Assembly: GCA_034769895.1 (NCBI GenBank)
Contig: CM068367.1
Coordinates: 117,846,573 to 117,910,572, forward strand
Length of the DNA: 64,000 bases
Reading direction: 5' to 3'
Source: Magicicada septendecula
Lineage: Eukaryota; Arthropoda; Insecta; Hemiptera; Cicadidae
The number at the start of each line of letters is the position of its first letter. Position 1 is the first letter of the stretch. This document shows positions 12,677 to 26,368 of this stretch, one piece after another. Made by a program: the position numbers and the translations under genes. Below the pieces are notes generated by a model. That model worked only from the letters and a program-made list of their open reading frames with translations, did no database searches and was not told the origin of the DNA.

Positions 12677-15558
12677 CAGGGGTGCACTGGCACCGGAACG
12701 ACGTTCCGGTACTGCTTTTTGAGAAAAAGAATTATTTTTTTCACATGAAATGTGTTTTTACTCAAAAATCTGGTCCACGTATTATTTTAAGATTTAGTAT
12801 TCACTGTTATTATACTTCTTATTGCAAGATAATGAAGAAATATTAACATATTCGACAAATAATTCCTTTTAGTTTTATTGTTAATTTTGTTTATACACAT
12901 TATTCATCTCAATGACCATCGCCGAGATCGAAAATTAAAACTGATGAAAGAAAATAAAAAATAACATAATCATTTGGTAACTGTGCACTAGCTCACCGAA
13001 CAGCGCCGAACACAACGTACATGAGATCTATTTTGGATGCAGGATGACCTTGAAGTGTAGACCAGCGGGCAGTGCAGTGGAGGGGGTACCTTCCACCGAT
13101 CGGCTCACTACTCAACTCAGTATTTACTGATGAGTCATTAGTGGTTCCCACGTCTTGCTTGTCAGTTGTAAATCACTGTTGTGAACCGTTACGTGTGTTT
13201 ATTCAGTGCTACAACAGTCATGGAATCTGCCAATAAGAAACAAAAAACTCTAACGTCGTTCTTCAGTAGAGGGACTATACAGTCTTCGTGCGAGTCTTCA
13301 ACCTTTGCTTCTCGCGATGCAAATACTCTCCTTAAACCTGGCGAAAGCTTGTTTGTGCAGCATACAGAAACCGAAGGTATTTGTGTTATTGATAATTCTC
13401 TGTCTGTACCGAGTTCATCAACTGAGGACTCAACTATTTCTCGTTGGCCTTCCATTTGGACAGAAGAAATGTGGGAACGTAAAAAGAATGCTTTTCCTTG
13501 GCTTGATTGTATCAACGGCAAACTTGGCTGTAATGTTTGTAAAGAAGTTGCTCAACTTGGCACATTTAAAAAAGAGCGCATGAGAATATCAAAAGAATGG
13601 CGTTTGTTCCTAATTACGTTTAATGGATCAAGTAAAACCTCTCAACTTGCATCGTTGAGAAAAAAAATATTTGAACATAAAAACTCTTTTCGCCACACAA
13701 CAGCTGAAAGAATTGCTGCTGAAGCCAAAAAAGAGTCAATAGACAAGGTTTTTGATTAAATGAATACAGCCCACGTAGTGACAACAAAAATTGTCTTTAG
13801 AACTGCTTACTTCATTGCGAAAAACAATAGCCCTTGCACTGACCATTTTGATCTGTTCCAGATCCAAAAATTGAATGGCTTGGATATAGGTGTGGGGCTA
13901 CACTCTAAAAGAATTGCAATGGAAATAATTTGTCATGTTTCTGACGAAATGAAGAAAAGAGTCGTGAAACAAATTTTAGGTGTATCAGGCAAAATTTTAG
14001 TCCTGATAGACGAATCGACCACTCTCGGCAGCAAGTCTACTCTGATGGTATATTTGAAGTGTGAAGTTTGCAAAGAGGACTCTCCACATTTCTTATTCTT
14101 AGATCTCCTAGAACTATCCGACCAAACGTCTAAGACCGTAGCAGAAAATCTCCTTGATTGCTTAAGCAAATACGGTTTTGAAGATAACTACTTAAAAGAA
14201 AACTTTGTTGCATTTGCAAGTGACGGTGCAAGTGTTATCCTGGGGAAAAAATCAGGAGTCGCAGAAAGATTGCTTGAAAAATATCCAAGCCTTATTATTT
14301 GGCACTCCATGAACCACAGACTTGAGTTAGCTCTGAGTGATGCAATAAACGAAGTGGGAGCTGTAAACCATTTCCAAATTTTTATGGACAAAGTGTACTC
14401 CGTTTATAGCAGGTCTCCAAAGAATCAAAGGGAGTTAGCAGAATGTGCTAGTGGCCTAGGTCAAGAAATAAATAAAATCGGGAAAATTTTAGGGACACGT
14501 TGGGTAGCAAGTTCATTTAGAGCCGTGTCAGCTACTTGGTATGGATACGGTGCCTTAAACAGACACTTTGACTTTGCTAAAGCCGATAAGAGCAGAAATT
14601 TGACAGAGCGAGCCATGTACAGTGAACTGTCAAAACGATGTTCATCACCTCAGTTTTTGCTAGATTTGGCTATAATGTATGATATTTTGGCTGAGCTGTC
14701 GATGCTGTCAGAATCCTTACAAAACCAAGAAACAACAGTAATCTATGCTGATAAACGTATACGACGAAGTGTCCAGTTTTTTGAGGCTATGAAGGAAAAT
14801 CCCGGTACTAAGACTTTGGAAGCAAAAATTTGCATCAGGGAAGGAACATGATGGCGTTCCACTCATAGAAAATCACACAATTCCAACCATCAATCATCAG
14901 CAGTTAATAACAAGTGTCATAAATAACTTAAAAAGAAGAATGTTTACTACAGTTTCTAGCCACGAACCCCATCGGTCAAGTACGCCATCACATCATCATG
15001 AAGCTTACGAATCAATTTTAGATGAATTAAAAGTGCCACCAGGCTTTGGCGAACCAGAGATTGAGAAGTTGTGCAGAAGGTTTAAGTTAAACATACCCAA
15101 AATCAAAAACGGCTACAGGGATTTTGTCGAAAACCATACAACAATACCAAAACATTTAACACCTTTGCTTAACTGTACAAAACTGATCCCTTGCAGTTCA
15201 GCTGATTGTGAAAGAGGATTCAGTTTAATGAATCTCATCATTACACCCACCCGTACGAGACTGACAGTGCCACATGTGTCAAGTTTGATGTTTGTTAAAC
15301 TACACGGCCCAAACGTGAGTGACTGGGATCCAGAGCCATATGTAAAAACATGGCTCCGAAAACAACGGCCTGCAGACGACACCCGAACGAAACAAGGAAA
15401 ACCAACCACTCTGGAAGAATCCAATCCATTTGCTAAATATTTGTGATTAAGATAAGTTAAATTATGTTGTTCAAGTGTTCAAGTAATAAATATTTTTTGT
15501 GAATATTACAAGTGTTTAGTTAGGTTCTGGTACTGGAATATTTACGAGTGCACCCCTG
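12677..15558 (+). mobile_element. hAT DNA transposon with 8-bp target duplication
   Basis: 2882-bp element. The ends are inverted: CAGGGGTGCACT at 12677 and AGTGCACCCCTG ending at 15558. Target duplication GTATTAAT lies on both sides (12669-12676 and 15559-15566), the 8-bp size expected of hAT elements. A 5' sub-terminal palindrome (CCGGAACGACGTTCCGG) follows the left end. It carries one transposase gene with two breaks and sits in sense orientation in intron 2 of the DALRD3-like gene. Confidence 0.92.
13220..15446 (+). pseudogene. hAT transposase, two breaks (KIAA1586-like type)
   Basis: The likely start is the ATG at 13220 (MESANKKQKTLTSFF). Part 1 (to 13759) has a TTF/BED-like zinc-binding segment with W...W, LGCNVC and SKEW, and ends at a TAA stop. 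Part 2 continues in the same frame from 13760 with the RNase-H-fold core: LVLIDESTTLGS and FVAFASDGASVILG hold the expected acidic residues. A frameshift lies between about 14815 and 14850. Part 3 (from about 14830 in another frame, clear at 14940-15446) has the hAT dimerisation region CSSADCERGFSLMNLIITPT. It resembles proteins annotated in animals as KIAA1586-like. With only two lesions it is a young pseudogene; one could be a sequencing error. Confidence 0.88.
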
Positions 15559-15695
15559 GTATTAATGTGCTGAAGGTTTCCTAAATGTGTTCCATTTAGA
15601 TATAGTACACCAACTCTGAATTTTCCTCTTTCAAGCAGTGAATATGTAAAAGTTGGGAAATATAGTAATACAAGATGTATTATTTGTTTGTACAG

Positions 15696-15958
15696 ATACA
15701 TCCACTGCAACAGTGTTATCCAGATGATGATTGCAATCTTACTCAGCTGAGAACCAAATTAGCATGGAACGTGTTGCAGTCACTGTTGTCAGCTGGTAAC
15801 GAAAATGATAGCAACCATCAGGAGGGAGACAAAAATCTGACTATGCTTACTCTAATTACAAACACAACATTTTCAAAGAATACAATACATGTTGGACCGG
15901 TTATGAACAGACAGACATCACCCAAGGAGTCCACGTACACAAAAAATATGTATTACAG
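15696..15958 (+). CDS. DALRD3: DALRD3-like gene, exon 3
   Basis: Acceptor TTTGTTTGTACAG precedes 15696; the exon enters in phase 0 and leaves with two extra bases. NLTQLRTKLAWNVLQSLL matches the family segment with '(L)xQ(L/V)RTxLAxxxLxSxL'. Further on, KNTIHVGPVMNRQ and the tyrosines before the donor match the family's 'KHxxxGPV...YY..R' segment. Using the donor at 15959 (GTAGTA) gives Arg across the junction with exon 4. The alternative GTAAGT at 15962 would add three bases. The TG array begins eight bases after the donor. Confidence 0.8.
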
Positions 15959-15963
15959 GTAGT

Positions 15964-16117
<154 letters not shown>

Positions 16118-16410
16118 AATTTTTTAATTCGTTGTGCTATCAGTGTTGTCAACAGTATACACTTTTATCAAAAAACTACAGTACTGTTACTATAAAATTT
16201 TATACATTATTCTATCTTTAAAAGAAACAAACATTCTTTTCTTTTTGTGCTTGTCATAGTATAGCTGTGAAAGTAAGGTACATAATCCATAATTCACAAT
16301 AGTATCAGCTACATCGAGTATGTCCTGTTAAGTCAGAAGAAGTGTTCTTTAAAAATCCACTCCACAAGGAATACTTTAAAAAATCATACATGTATTTGTA
16401 GAAAATAATA

Positions 16411-17850
16411 GGATCTTTTCTCTTTAGTGGCAGCGTGCAGTGATCAATTACTCGATGCAGCAATCGCCAGTAACAATGCATTTTGCAACCATTCCATGGT
16501 GACAGCATGCCCTGTCACTGTGTGTTTGCAGTTGCAAGTGTAATAGTATCGTAGCATATCATGAATTTTCTTCAGTTGACAGAACAGATTCCCAGCAAAG
16601 ATTCAGCGATACATTTTCTAAGAAACAAACATATTTTAACAACCCAAGAATTACTACTAATAGCCATCAAATGAAACTGTATACAATAGGTAAAGACCAT
16701 TGGCTATGTTCAAAAAAAGACTGCCAGGAATCGAAACAAGTGTGACAATACATTCCTAAAAAATTCTCAGATTTCCGCATAATCATATACTTCATTTACT
16801 GTTGGAGTACGGAGTACACAACCGTCCAATACTGTCAAGGTGAGTTGGAAATGAATCACTGCACATGCATGGATTGGAATTCCTACATGTGAGAAGTGTG
16901 TGAGCACCATTTATTACAAAATCCAAAGAGACCTAATTTGCATGTAGAAGTGAATGAGACTTGTTTCACGAGAAGAAAATGTAATAGAGGAAGAGTTTTA
17001 CCAAATCAATGGGTGTTTGGCGGAATTTGTCGTGAAACAAGAGACTGTTTCCTTGTGAGCATTCCAGACAGATCCGCAGGGACTTTAGTGCCTATAAAAA
17101 ACCAGTATGTTGCCCCAGGCATAACCATTTTGTCTGATGAATGGAGGGGGTTTCAGAATTTACAACAAAATTATCAACATTTAACAGTGAACCACCCAAT
17201 ACAATTTGTCAATCCAGTGACCCAAGCGCACATGCAAAATGTAGAAAGCATGTGGGCTGAGACCAAAATAAGGAACAAAAGGCAATGGGGTATTTCGCGA
17301 CTGATGTTGGATTCCTACCTGCCTGGCTGAATTTATGTGGCAGCAAAGGTATTGAAATGATGATAAATTAAAAAAAAAAAAAATTGAAAACATTCCTCAG
17401 TTTATGCCTCCTCAATAATTTATATTTTATTATTTGTAGCTGTAATAAATTATGAAATGTATCATTGTATTACTTGTACTTATAAATTATATTTGTAATT
17501 GTAATTTGTAGATGTTAGTGATGTAGAAAATTAATTGTAAAATGTAAGTAAAATTGTAAATAAAAAATGTAAACTAAAATAAAATATAAATTTGTAGTAA
17601 ATTATAAATAAAATATAAATATAAAAATAAAGGTATGTAAATAGTAAACAAAGTGCATGATAATAAAAATATGATAGATAAAAATAAAAAATACATTTAA
17701 AAAAATGTATGTAGATAAAAATGAAAATAATAATACAAACTGTTGCTGGTTATCGCTACGTGTGGAGGGGGAATGCAAAATGCATTGTTACTGGCAATTG
17801 CTACGTCGAGTAATTGCTCACTGTATGCTGCCAGTAAACAGAAAAGATCC
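16411..17850 (+). mobile_element. Merlin-type DNA transposon with long inverted ends
   Basis: 1440-bp element with roughly 80-bp inverted repeats: the left end begins GGATCTTTTCTCTTTAGTGG (16411), the right end is its near complement ending CAGAAAAGATCC (17850). They share the motif GCCAGTAACAATGCATTTTGC. Flanks AAATAATA (16403-16410) and AAATAATG (17851-17858) look like an 8-bp target duplication with one change. The interior encodes a damaged IS1016/ISXO2-like transposase, the Merlin type. Located in intron 3. Confidence 0.82.
16680..17335 (+). pseudogene. Merlin (IS1016-like) transposase, damaged
   Basis: The clear part (16896-17330) reads VEVNETCFTRRKCNRGRV, QWVFGGICRET, CFLVSIPDRSAGTL, ITILSDEWRGF, HLTVNHPIQFVNP and NVESMW, the DDE core of Merlin/ISXO2 transposases. 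The first catalytic residue of the VExDE/S motif is Asn here (VNET), while the second Asp (LSDEW) and the Glu (NVESMW) remain. Upstream (16690-16895) weak matches (HWLCSKKDC, ELEMNHCTCMDWNSYM) are broken by stops. The protein is probably inactive. Confidence 0.82.
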
Positions 17851-18000
17851 AAATAATGTATAAGCTCAATAATGACTTCATGTAAGCGTTATTCAAATAA
17901 TTTAAATGTTAATGGCTGTTTGATTTGTTTCTGGATAAAGTCAGTAATAACATAGTTTTTTTTTCCCCCAAGTAGTTTACATTTTATTTTTATATAATAA
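17380..18000. other. AT-rich tail of the Merlin element and intron 3
   Basis: Very AT-rich with many AAAT/TAAA runs. It includes the right Merlin end (about 17750-17850) and the pyrimidine-rich tract before the exon 4 acceptor. No gene. Confidence 0.6.
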
Positions 18001-18017
18001 ACATGATTTGTATACAG

Positions 18018-18193
18018 ATTAAGGAAGGCAGACATGGAGGAATTAGGCAACCACAAGGAGAGCAATGAAGAAAAAGTTGAAGATCTACTGAATGCTGTAG
18101 TATCATTTGACTTGTTATCATCAAAACTAGACAGACCTGTGATATTAGATTTTTCTGAAGGACCTAAAGCTTCAAGAGATCTAAAAAATAGAG
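18018..18193 (+). CDS. DALRD3: DALRD3-like gene, exon 4
   Basis: Acceptor TGTATACAG; donor AGAG before GTGAAA. One base completes the codon from exon 3, 58 codons follow, and one base carries on to exon 5. The peptide LRKADMEELGNHKESNEEKV then VVSFDLLSSKLDRPVILDF leads straight into the DALR domain, as in the family ('..VATIKFEMLS..'). Confidence 0.8.
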
Positions 18194-19080
18194 GTGAAAT
18201 GTGAAGTTTTTGTGTTTTTTACAATAGGCCTATTAATATCTACACAGTCATAATATTGTTGTAATTACCTGTGTCGGGCATGTCCCAATATAAGATGCAT
18301 AGTGATTCAAGGAGGATAAGTTTTTCATCTTCTTCTTTGGTCATTTTGCCTTAGAAATGATCGAATTTAAGTTTTCAGTTTCTATAGAGCACAACCATCA
18401 CAGTCACCTGCTTGCAACTCTTTGTGCACCACCACTCCTGTCGCGTACATTTCCCACTTTAATGTTGGCCTTTTATTTTTCTATTTTTGGGTGGTTGTCT
18501 GTATTATGTCCCCTTTTGTGTACGTTTTTGGCCGAGTACACACTTTACATATATTTCAGATGCTACCTGCATTCTGGTACAGAAATTATCTATGCCCATC
18601 CGTATAACTATTAAATAATGATGGTAATAAAACGCCCCCTTATGAAGTTTATTTTTTAAAGAGGTTGTGACCTGTATACATCACCTCTGTTATCCCACTG
18701 TACAGACGTATAATAGAGGTTATGTCAAAAACCTCTTCTCTTCACAAAAACACCACAGCAAAAGTTTTTAACATTAACAGAGACAGCTTCAAAGTCTGCA
18801 GAAGCTGTATGAGTTTCTTTGTTATATTCCCTTTATTTTTCAGTCATCTGTTTTATTATAAAAGTAGCATTGATGATTGATAGTATAATACAGATATTTT
18901 GTTTGTTTAGTGAGCATCTTGAAAATCCTATACAATTTAATTGTGGGTGGTATTAACTCTTCACAAACAATGTTGATATTTAATCCAATGAGAGTATCTA
19001 TTCCTGACCTGTGTACAAAAAAATAATAATAAAATTATAATATAGGTTTTATAGAAAACTTATAGTACCAAACTGATTGC
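18194..19080. other. Intron 4, first part
   Basis: No coding or structural feature supported. Confidence 0.5.
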
Positions 19081-19089
19081 TCCATTATG

Positions 19090-20190
19090 CTTACTTCCCT
19101 GGCGCTACAACTCTCAAGAGATCATGGCCTCCTTCAACATTGATCGCCATCCCACTCTATCCAGCACTGCTGTCTGCCAGTCACACACCCAACATAGTCT
19201 GGGTGTTGGCTGCCACTCCATCTGCCCACCGCAGTCTTGGTCTCCCCAGTCCTCCTTCCATAAATCCTCTCTCTTAGAACCTTCCTTGGAATCTCCTCTT
19301 CTGACATCCTTGACACATGACCAGCCCAACGGAGTCGGCCCACGTTAATAGTATGAATCACATCCATATCCTTGTACATATCTATTAATTCATAATTGGT
19401 ACACTACCTCCAGTTTTGTCCTTCTTGTACTGCTCCAGAAATACTTTTCAAGATTCGCCTCTCAAATCTCAGCAGGGGCATTTCATCATGGTTTGTCAGC
19501 ACCAACACTCAGATCCATATGTCAGAACAGGTCTTATCAAAGTCTTGTAAAGTCGTATCTTCATGGTTCGAGACGTATATCTACTTCTCTTGTGTTTCTG
19601 AAGTCCAAAATAGCATATGTTTGCAGCCAAATTCTTCGCCCAACCTCCAATTGAATTTTGTTGTGTCAGTCACTAACATGCCATGATATGTGAATGCATC
19701 AGCACAGTCAAAAACATGGGTGCTACTCTCAACCTGTGTCTCTTGTGTTTCATTTTGATGTAGTTCGGTGCGCATATATTTTGTTTTGGCTTCATTAACT
19801 ATCAGTCCAGCTCTCCTGGCAGCTCCGTCCAATGCAAGGAAAGCATCACTCACCACAGCACAAGACGGGCCCACAGATAATAGCTGAATGGACCTATTGA
19901 ATATTGTTCCACCAACCTGTATCCCAGATTCCCTCACTGCACTTTATTATTATATAACGAAATCCAAGAATTTATTATTATGTTGAATAATAAACATGCT
20001 AAACCATCTCCCTGCCTAAGACCTTTACGTGTCTCAAAGTCTTCAGAGATGTCAGATTGTATACGTATCATCCAGCATATTTCTTTCATTGTTAGCTGGA
20101 TTGTTCATATAAGTTTTGCTGGGATTCTCATTTCCAGCAGGACCTGAATAAATTCTTCCCTTATAATGTCGATTGCTCCATTATAGTTAA
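19090..20190 (-). pseudogene. Degraded LINE reverse transcriptase
   Basis: Minus-strand non-LTR retrotransposon remains. From upstream to downstream: LTMKEICWMIRIQSDISEDF followed by GLRQGDGLACLLFN (about 20110-19980), the RT palm; then ESGIQVGGTIFNRSIQLL and AFLALDGAARRAGLIVNEAK (19935-19780), where the FADD motif has been lost; then the C-terminus INVGRLRWAGHVSRMSEEEI and YGRRTGETK (19380-19200). Many stops. It differs from the LINE at 7.2 kb and the RTE-like one at 41 kb. Confidence 0.75.
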
Positions 20191-20724
20191 CATAAATATT
20201 TTTTTCTTGAACTACTGTAGAGTTGATCCTCATAATTTGAGAACTACTAATTTAATACACATTAACATTAATGGTTATATTTTTACTACAAAGATTAAAG
20301 TTTACAATATTAATTACATTCACACTACTAGGAATTACCTGCTCACCACAAATTGTAGTAGTGACAAGTTCCAATTGTAGCACATTCTTCAAATGATGAG
20401 AAAAGTATAATGTTGTATAATGTTACTTCAAATAAAAAAATAGTTTTACAGTACGTAAAGCAAAAACTAAATGTAGAGCAAGTTCTCATGATGAAGTTAT
20501 GTAATGTTGCAAAATGGAATAAACGGAAGTCTTCTCATTAAAGAAAAAATGCATGGGTTAAAACTATACCGTTGTGAGTTTTACTTTTCTTCAGATTATT
20601 AAAAAATAAAATTCTAATTACAGAAGCGCGTTATATATTTAGAAATACACAAAACCTATATAAAAAATTTAATTAATCAAAATTTTATTTGACAAAAATT
20701 ATCAAAATGTTTTTTTTATTATAA

Positions 20725-21356
20725 CCCTTTGAGGACCATGAACCTCTGAGAACATGCGGTTAGCCATCCGCCATCAGGAAGCATGCACGTTTCAGAACAG
20801 GCGCGCAGTGTTTCAGTTAGCATGGACATTTTAAAACATTTTTTTATTTCCTATGCTGTCTGTAGTGTACTGCAATCTACTGGCAATAATCTGAACTGCA
20901 CGAAAAATACTTCACAGCTGTTTGTATCGTTTGCATTAGACATTACTGACTACATGTTTATAGTCATATTAAGTTCATAACATTTTTTGTTTCACTGTTG
21001 TTATAGGTTGTATTCTGTTATAGAAAAGTTACATTTAGTGATACATTAAGTGTTAAAAATGAGTCAATATTTATCTGAAGAGGTACAGGAAATAATTCCT
21101 GGGGTGGACTCTGATTTTGTCAAGAGTTAAGACAATTAATTTCAGTAGGGTGCAAAGTCAAACCGATTCTTATTTATTTAAGTTAATTAAGTTCTTAACT
21201 TAATTATATTTAATTAATAATGTATGTGAAGTTAAATTATTATTTATTTTCTGAAAAGGTAAAATTGTACAATACTCTTTAGGCCAATACATTTGCAATA
21301 AAAACCTTTGCTCCCAGGGGTCAAAGTACTAGTCCAAAACCATGCTCATCAAAGGG
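20725..21356 (+). mobile_element. piggyBac-like MITE
   Basis: Inverted ends CCCTTTGAGGACCATG (20725) and CATGCTCATCAAAGGG (ending 21356) resemble piggyBac-type termini; flanks are ATAA and CTAA, each one change from TTAA. Inside, ATG at 21060 opens MSQYLSEEVQEIIPG, which looks like the start of a piggyBac-type transposase, followed quickly by a stop. It would be an internally deleted copy in intron 4. Confidence 0.55.
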
Positions 21357-21442
21357 CTAATTCTATATATATTGTTATCTTTTAGTAAACTGATATAATA
21401 CTGCAGTATTTAAAAACTTTATATAATGTGGTCTGTTTACAG

Positions 21443-21573
21443 GTGCACCGTTTGTGTTATACAATTATGCTCGTTTGAATACCATTTTGGATCATTTTGA
21501 GAAGAAACAAAATGAAAAAAATTATCCTCCGCTTCCACCACTGGGTGATCTCCATAAACTGTTAGTTGAAGAG
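21443..21573 (+). CDS. DALRD3: DALRD3-like gene, exon 5 (start of DALR domain)
   Basis: Acceptor GTTTACAG, donor GAAGAG before GTTAGA. In phase with exon 4 it encodes GAPFVLYNYARLNTILDHFE, the hallmark of DALR anticodon-binding domains ('..F.LYNyARl..il..'), then PPLPPLGDLHKLLVEE. This is the strongest evidence for the gene's identity. It ends in phase 0. Confidence 0.88.
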
Positions 21574-24201
<2,628 letters not shown>

Positions 24202-24296
24202 TTCCGAATTACAAATCCTGTAATACTTGAACAGATCCATGCAAATTGATTGTATTTATTTAAATATGTATGTAATTGTAGACTGTTTACTTACAG

Positions 24297-24455
24297 GAAG
24301 AATGGAAGCTAATGTTTAATTTTATACTGTCTTGGCCAGAAGTGGTTAGGAACAGTTTCGATGAGACATATCCAAAAATACATCTTCTCTATTCGTTCCT
24401 ATCATCACTGGCATTAAGTTTTAGTGTCTATTATCATCGTCATCGAGTACTGACT
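24297..24455 (+). CDS. DALRD3: DALRD3-like gene, exon 6 (DALR domain)
   Basis: Acceptor TTACAG, donor GTAAGT, 53 whole codons. The peptide EEWKLMFNFILSWPEVVRNS and then LLYSFLSSLALSFSVYYHRH fits the second half of the DALR domain, including the helix that ends in 'YY.R..(I/V)L'. The family ends with a further 40-50 residues ('.PRP.L...R..LL.....V...'), and no matching exon was found downstream in this window. Six exons give 377 codons against about 540 residues in the human protein. Confidence 0.85.
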
Positions 24456-24609
24456 GTAAGTACCATAACGTGAACATAATAGTAAATATCATGTGAAGAG
24501 ATGAAACAGAGTGAGTAGTACTTACAAATTTAAAGTAGACAAAAATAATGTTTAGAATTACTATAGTTATTTAAATAAAATAATATGTGTCAATAAACAG
24601 CATAGGAAT

Positions 24610-24894
24610 TTTAATTAAGAAAGTTGTGTTAGTGGTTATAATCACAAACAGAATTATCACTGTTGCACACCACTATAGAAAAATTATTCCGATTAGCGCT
24701 TTCAAGTTTCACAGCTCATCGTCAGATCAGCTGACGATCATAATTATTTCCACTATAGAAAAATTATTCCGATTATGCTTTCAAGTTTCACAGCTCATCG
24801 TCAGATCAGCTGACGATCATAATTATTTCCGATCTGACGATGAGCTGTGAAACTTGAAAGCGCTAATCGGAATAATTTTTCTATAGTGGTGTGA
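24610..24894. mobile_element. 285-bp Penelope-derived terminal array (retrozyme-like)
   Basis: Made only of terminal sequences of the Penelope family at 7.9-12.2 kb. Two minus-oriented units in tandem (about 24671-24750 and 24751-24828) are joined to one plus-oriented unit (24829-24894). Each carries the CTGACGA...GAAA hammerhead-like motif, and units are joined by the palindrome-like CAGCTGACGATCATAATTAT. Flanks AACAGCATAGGAAT (24596-24609) and AACAACATAGGAAT (24895-24908) form a 14-bp target duplication with one change. No protein is encoded. Confidence 0.75.
24825..24876 (+). ncRNA. Candidate hammerhead ribozyme in the Penelope array
   Basis: TTTCCGAT, CTGACGA (24834-24840), TGAGCT GTGA AACTT, GAAA (24856-24859), GCGC, TA, ATCGGAA. 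Stem I (TTCCGAT/ATCGGAA) is perfect here, while stem II has one mismatch compared with the copy at 12 kb. Minus-strand versions lie near 24688-24730 (GCGC kept) and 24766-24805 (GCGC damaged). Confidence 0.5.
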
Positions 24895-24995
24895 AACAAC
24901 ATAGGAATACCAGCAATTTTGTGCTGATTATCTACATGAAGGGAACAGTAATTTTGAGTAAATCATATAGTTAGTTTTAATAGATATCAACACAT

Positions 24996-26200
24996 TGTGA
25001 TGGTACAAACCGTCCGTCTTAAGAATTATGGTACCAGGAAATATTTTACTGTATTTTTATTGTATTTTCACATATAAAACATTGTTAGGGTAAATCTCCC
25101 AATAACTAACAACACAACGCAGTTTCGTCGGTCCAAGTCGAATCCAAGGTCATGGCCTACGTGCGTTCCGTCGCATACATTATATAAAACCAATTGAAGA
25201 ACAATGTGAGACGTAGTGAAACAAGTAAAAAACGTCATAAGTATGACACAAAACAAAGACGTCAGACGGATGAAACAAAAGACGATGACAACATCACACA
25301 CACACATACGTAGAAATTGCATATGGTCAGTCCCCAGTCAGCATCAGACCATCAGAGCGCTAACACGCTGTGAAGTTCGCTGGCAGCTTATTGCCAGCGA
25401 AAGTGTTTTTTTTTTTGGAATTATCAATGTATTAAAATGTAACATAGTAACAATATAGACAGCAATCAGTAAATAGCTACTCAAAAATGTAAGTTAACTT
25501 CAGTGTAAACAGGAAAAGCACATGGAACATTTGGCCGAACATCTGCCCGACCATGAGGAACGCCTGAGGACAACTTAGATTCTACATCTCACATTCAGGA
25601 AAGTCGAAATTTATATAAACCTTTCTTTTACCTAAAATTGAGCTCAAAAGTCAAAATTAAAATGTACTAGTAAATTGCTGTTAGTGTAATGAGAGAGTGT
25701 GTGTGCAAAACCGTACCGGTAAATACAAGTAAATTTTTAGGAGGCATTGGTTTATGTTTTTAACGTAAGAATTTATCAATTTGAATATAATAACTGCAGT
25801 TCATTAAAAATACACTTGTTTACTAATTCAATAATGAAGCTAACACCTGAATAATGGGAATTAACGTAGTAGTAATATAGCAGAAACAGGTTGCCACCAT
25901 TTTGTTAATTTATGGACAAAATGACTCCATTTTGTTGTTTGTTTTGTGCCGATTTTAATTTTTCAATGTCATTAAAAAGCAATTTTATATATCATACACT
26001 GTTTGAGTTAGTTATTCCGAACAATCGTCCTGTCTCTGATGATCGCTTAAATCGAATCCTGGAATCCTTAGGTCAATTTAAAAATATGAGGTTGGTACTA
26101 CAAGATGGCATCCGAACCAGTATGGCTTATCCAATAAATATGGTATCAAAAGGTAAGATATCAATTAAAATAAAAATAAATAAAGGAGGGATCCTTAACA
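24996..26200 (+). mobile_element. LTR of the E-out/E-in lineage
   Basis: 1205-bp LTR starting TGTGATGGTACAAACC and ending GATCCTTAACA. It shares blocks with the E-in and E-out LTRs, for example AATTATGGTA near the start, GGCCGAACATCTGCCC, GAGCTCAAA, GGCATTGGTTT, CCTGTCTCTGA and TCCTGGAA.CCTTAGG, and AAAAGGTAAG near its end. A 108-residue open frame inside (25912-26238) matches the same LTR region in E-out at the DNA level and is not a gene. It lies downstream of the last exon found of the DALRD3-like gene. Confidence 0.82.
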
Positions 26201-26364
26201 AATGGCGCCCGAACAGGGACTTTATTATTGTTAAATAGTTAGTGATCCTTAACAAATGGTGCCCGAACAGGGACTTTATTATTGTTAAATAGTTAGTGAT
26301 CCTTAACAAATGTCGCCCAGAACTAGGGACTTTATTATTGTTAAATAGTTAGTGATCCTTAACA
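26191..26364 (+). repeat. 54-bp tandem repeat: LTR end plus primer-binding site, three copies
   Basis: Units begin at 26191, 26245 and 26299. Each has the LTR end ATCCTTAACA, two bases, a primer-binding site and a leader (TTTATTATTGTTAAATAG). The first site, TGGCGCCCGAACAGGGAC (26203-26220), is the full complement of a lysine tRNA 3' end; the second has one change (TGGTGCCC) and the third several. A fourth LTR end (ATCCTTAACA, to 26364) closes the array, directly followed by ACAT, which also precedes the LTR (24992-24995). Confidence 0.88.
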
Positions 26365-26368
26365 ACAT

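Noticed and set aside
26203-26220. Possible tRNA-Lys gene fragment
   Set aside because: Only the 18-base 3'-end complement is present, right after an LTR end. It is a primer-binding site.
25912-26238. 108-codon frame ending in a good splice donor, at first a candidate exon
   Set aside because: The same DNA region is present, without a kept frame, in the E-out LTR. It is LTR sequence.
26191-26364. CRISPR-like array
   Set aside because: Head-to-tail 54-bp units without spacers, in animal DNA, made of LTR end plus primer-binding site.
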